DNA from: Deltaproteobacteria bacterium
Lineage (GTDB): Bacteria > Desulfobacterota > Binatia > UBA9968
Length of the DNA: 6,838 nucleotides
Assembly (NCBI GenBank): GCA_016183075.1
Contig: JACPFH010000772.1
Location: forward strand, 1 to 6,838
Direction: 5' to 3'
How positions within the stretch are numbered: the first letter of the stretch is position 1; every line of letters begins with the position of its first letter. The position numbers and the translations under genes were made by a program. Shown piece by piece: positions 5,902 to 6,838 of this stretch. Below the pieces are notes generated by a model, which was not told where the DNA came from, made no database searches, and was given only the letters and a program-made list of their open reading frames with translations.

Positions 5902-6357
5902 TCATTTCCACATTCGCGGGTCAAAATGGAATGGGGCGGGTTTGTTGACGCGAATCCGCCTGAAATCGCGGTGGGCCGGGTTGATCAGGTAATTGCGCTC
6001 GTGCGGGATGAGCGCGGAGGGGATGGCCAAGACCGGAGTGGATCCTCTCTTTACCCACGCTGTTCCAATATCTTGTAAGGCCTCTGGGGCAGGATAACGC
6101 CGCCAGTCCGAGGGAAGGTTTGCGATCTCAATCGACTCAACCTCGATGCTGTCCGGAATGTCAGCCGAGATGGCTATGAGATGGTCGGGTGCTATGTCCG
6201 GGTCTACATGGACAAAATATTCTAGGGCAGCTAGAGACAATGACCCGGAAGTATAGACGACTGAAGTGCCAGGGCGGTTCCAGCGCCCCCCATACCGGCG
6301 CGCCCCCGCACCATCAAAGGCCTGATGGCTTTTGGAACAGATGCGCCAGACGCGCAC
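5902..6357 (-). CDS. RES-domain toxin (ParT/MbcT-like)
   Basis: RES toxins act in the cytoplasm, either degrading NAD+ (MbcT-type phosphorolysis) or ADP-ribosylating a target protein (ParT-type). The 151-aa product is full length. It carries the three residues that name the family: R25 in YGGRWN (22-27), E46 in SLAALEYFVH (41-50) and S114 in IPSALIPHERNYLINPAH (112-129). The N-terminal VWRI (3-6) and the conserved NYLINPxHxDF block are also present, so it looks catalytically intact. The start is GTG 6357-6355, overlapping the antitoxin stop by one base (TAGTG), which indicates translational coupling. Which of the two biochemical activities applies cannot be told from sequence. Confidence 0.93.
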   Translation of the reverse strand: MRVWRICSKSHQAFDGAGARRYGGRWNRPGTSVVYTSGSLSLAALEYFVHVDPDIAPDHLIAISADIPDSIEVESIEIANLPSDWRRYPAPEALQDIGTAWVKRGSTPVLAIPSALIPHERNYLINPAHRDFRRIRVNKPAPFHFDPRMWK

Positions 6358-6791
6358 TAGCTCACAACACCATGCTCGATTCGGCCCAGGACATCTTCGA
6401 CCTGCTTGGAGCCGATGTCGCTGTCAAGAAGCTCCAAGGGAACTCGGTTCTCCAGGGCGCGGTTGGGTCTCCGCAGCCACCGGGCAGCCTTCTCCTCACT
6501 CCCTAAGACCTCCGCGGCCTGGGCACCGATACGCGCGAGCCGGAGCAACCGATCCGACTCATCCGCACGAAGCTTCCGGTCTTTTTTGCGGCGGGCGAGC
6601 GTCCGCTGAGGCAAACGGAGAACAGTCGCGGCTTCTTCACGGGCCAGACCCAACTTAGCCATCACCACCTCAACCGAGGCGTAGGGCAACCCTGCGTTTA
6701 CCGTCTCTCGAAGTTCATTCAAGTTAGAGACCCGCCGCCTCAAGACTTTGCGGCCTCCCAATACCCCGATGATGGATTCCGTACGCAACAT
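6357..6791 (-). CDS. Xre/MbcA/ParS-type antitoxin
   Basis: This is the partner antitoxin of the RES toxin; it blocks the toxin active site through its C-terminal domain and usually represses its own operon through the helix-turn-helix. The 144-aa product has a short N-terminal extension (1-38), an Xre-like helix-turn-helix region (about 40-75, including LGLAREEAATVLRLPQRTL) and the C-terminal antitoxin/DUF2384 domain (about 90-144). The last shows AAEVLGSEEKAARWL, then PNRALENRVPLELLDSDIG and VEDVLGRIEHGV. ATG 6791 has GGAGG (6802-6798) at 6-nt spacing; another ATG at 6795 is out of frame and too close to that site. The antitoxin-first order is normal for this class. Confidence 0.93.
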   Translation of the reverse strand: MLRTESIIGVLGGRKVLRRRVSNLNELRETVNAGLPYASVEVVMAKLGLAREEAATVLRLPQRTLARRKKDRKLRADESDRLLRLARIGAQAAEVLGSEEKAARWLRRPNRALENRVPLELLDSDIGSKQVEDVLGRIEHGVVS

Positions 6792-6814
6792 GCATAGCCT
6801 CCAAAAAAACAGCC

Positions 6815-6828
6815 ACTTTGCATAAAGT
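6815..6828. promoter_or_regulatory. candidate operator of the toxin-antitoxin operon
   Basis: ACTTTGCATAAAGT is an inverted repeat with perfect 5-bp arms (ACTTT/AAAGT) about a 4-bp centre, 24 bp upstream of the antitoxin start. Xre-type antitoxins commonly bind such repeats to autoregulate. The promoter itself is probably cut by the window edge. The match is seen; the function is inferred. Confidence 0.4.
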
Positions 6829-6838
6829 TTACTGCCAA

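Noticed and set aside
5700..5948. 82-aa plus-strand open frame
   Set aside because: No recognisable domain or signal, no ribosome binding site, and it overlaps the 3' end of the RES toxin gene.

Overview
The window comes from a fairly GC-rich Gram-negative bacterium. It encodes a TonB-dependent outer-membrane receptor, TonB itself and a lipoprotein-type signal peptide, all with standard stop codons. The dispersed repeats and gene content recall uncultured Deltaproteobacteria or NC10/Rokubacteria-like lineages, but that placement is a guess and no taxonomic marker beyond the first 69 codons of gyrB is present.

Left edge (1-479): the 5' end of gyrB on the minus strand, with a plausible promoter at 281-309. 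Back to back with it is a plus-strand promoter (434-460) that starts transcription just before a cobalamin riboswitch.

Centre (480-5481): a plus-strand cluster that reads as one B12-controlled metal or corrinoid uptake operon. Order: cobalamin riboswitch 1 (480-700), tonB (748-1596, TTG start), cobalamin riboswitch 2 (1651-1809), a BtuB-like TonB-dependent receptor (1845-3863), a DUF6580 membrane protein resembling an ECF S-component (3949-4467), cbtB (4496-4696) and cbtA (4768-5481). CbtB/CbtA are the predicted cobalt transporter subunits often found under B12 riboswitches. The inferred job is to move a cobalt complex or corrinoid through the outer membrane, energised by a dedicated TonB, and then through the inner membrane by CbtAB and/or the DUF6580 protein, with the whole unit shut down when B12 is sufficient. 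ExbB/ExbD, BtuCDF and any periplasmic binding protein are not in the window.

The two riboswitches are close paralogues in their 3' halves, but each has a different repeat-like sequence in the same peripheral loop: an octamer-periodic 72-nt hairpin in the first, and a 20-nt imperfect palindrome in the second. They also appear to use different output mechanisms: a P1 stem followed directly by eight U residues in the first, and a hairpin over the Shine-Dalgarno in the second.

Right part (5482-6838): a decayed glycine-zipper lipoprotein gene on the minus strand with an in-frame UGA in its signal peptide; an intergenic stretch with tandem palindromic elements (5797-5848); and a complete minus-strand RES/Xre (ParT/ParS-like, MbcT/MbcA-like) toxin-antitoxin pair with a 14-bp palindrome upstream as candidate operator.
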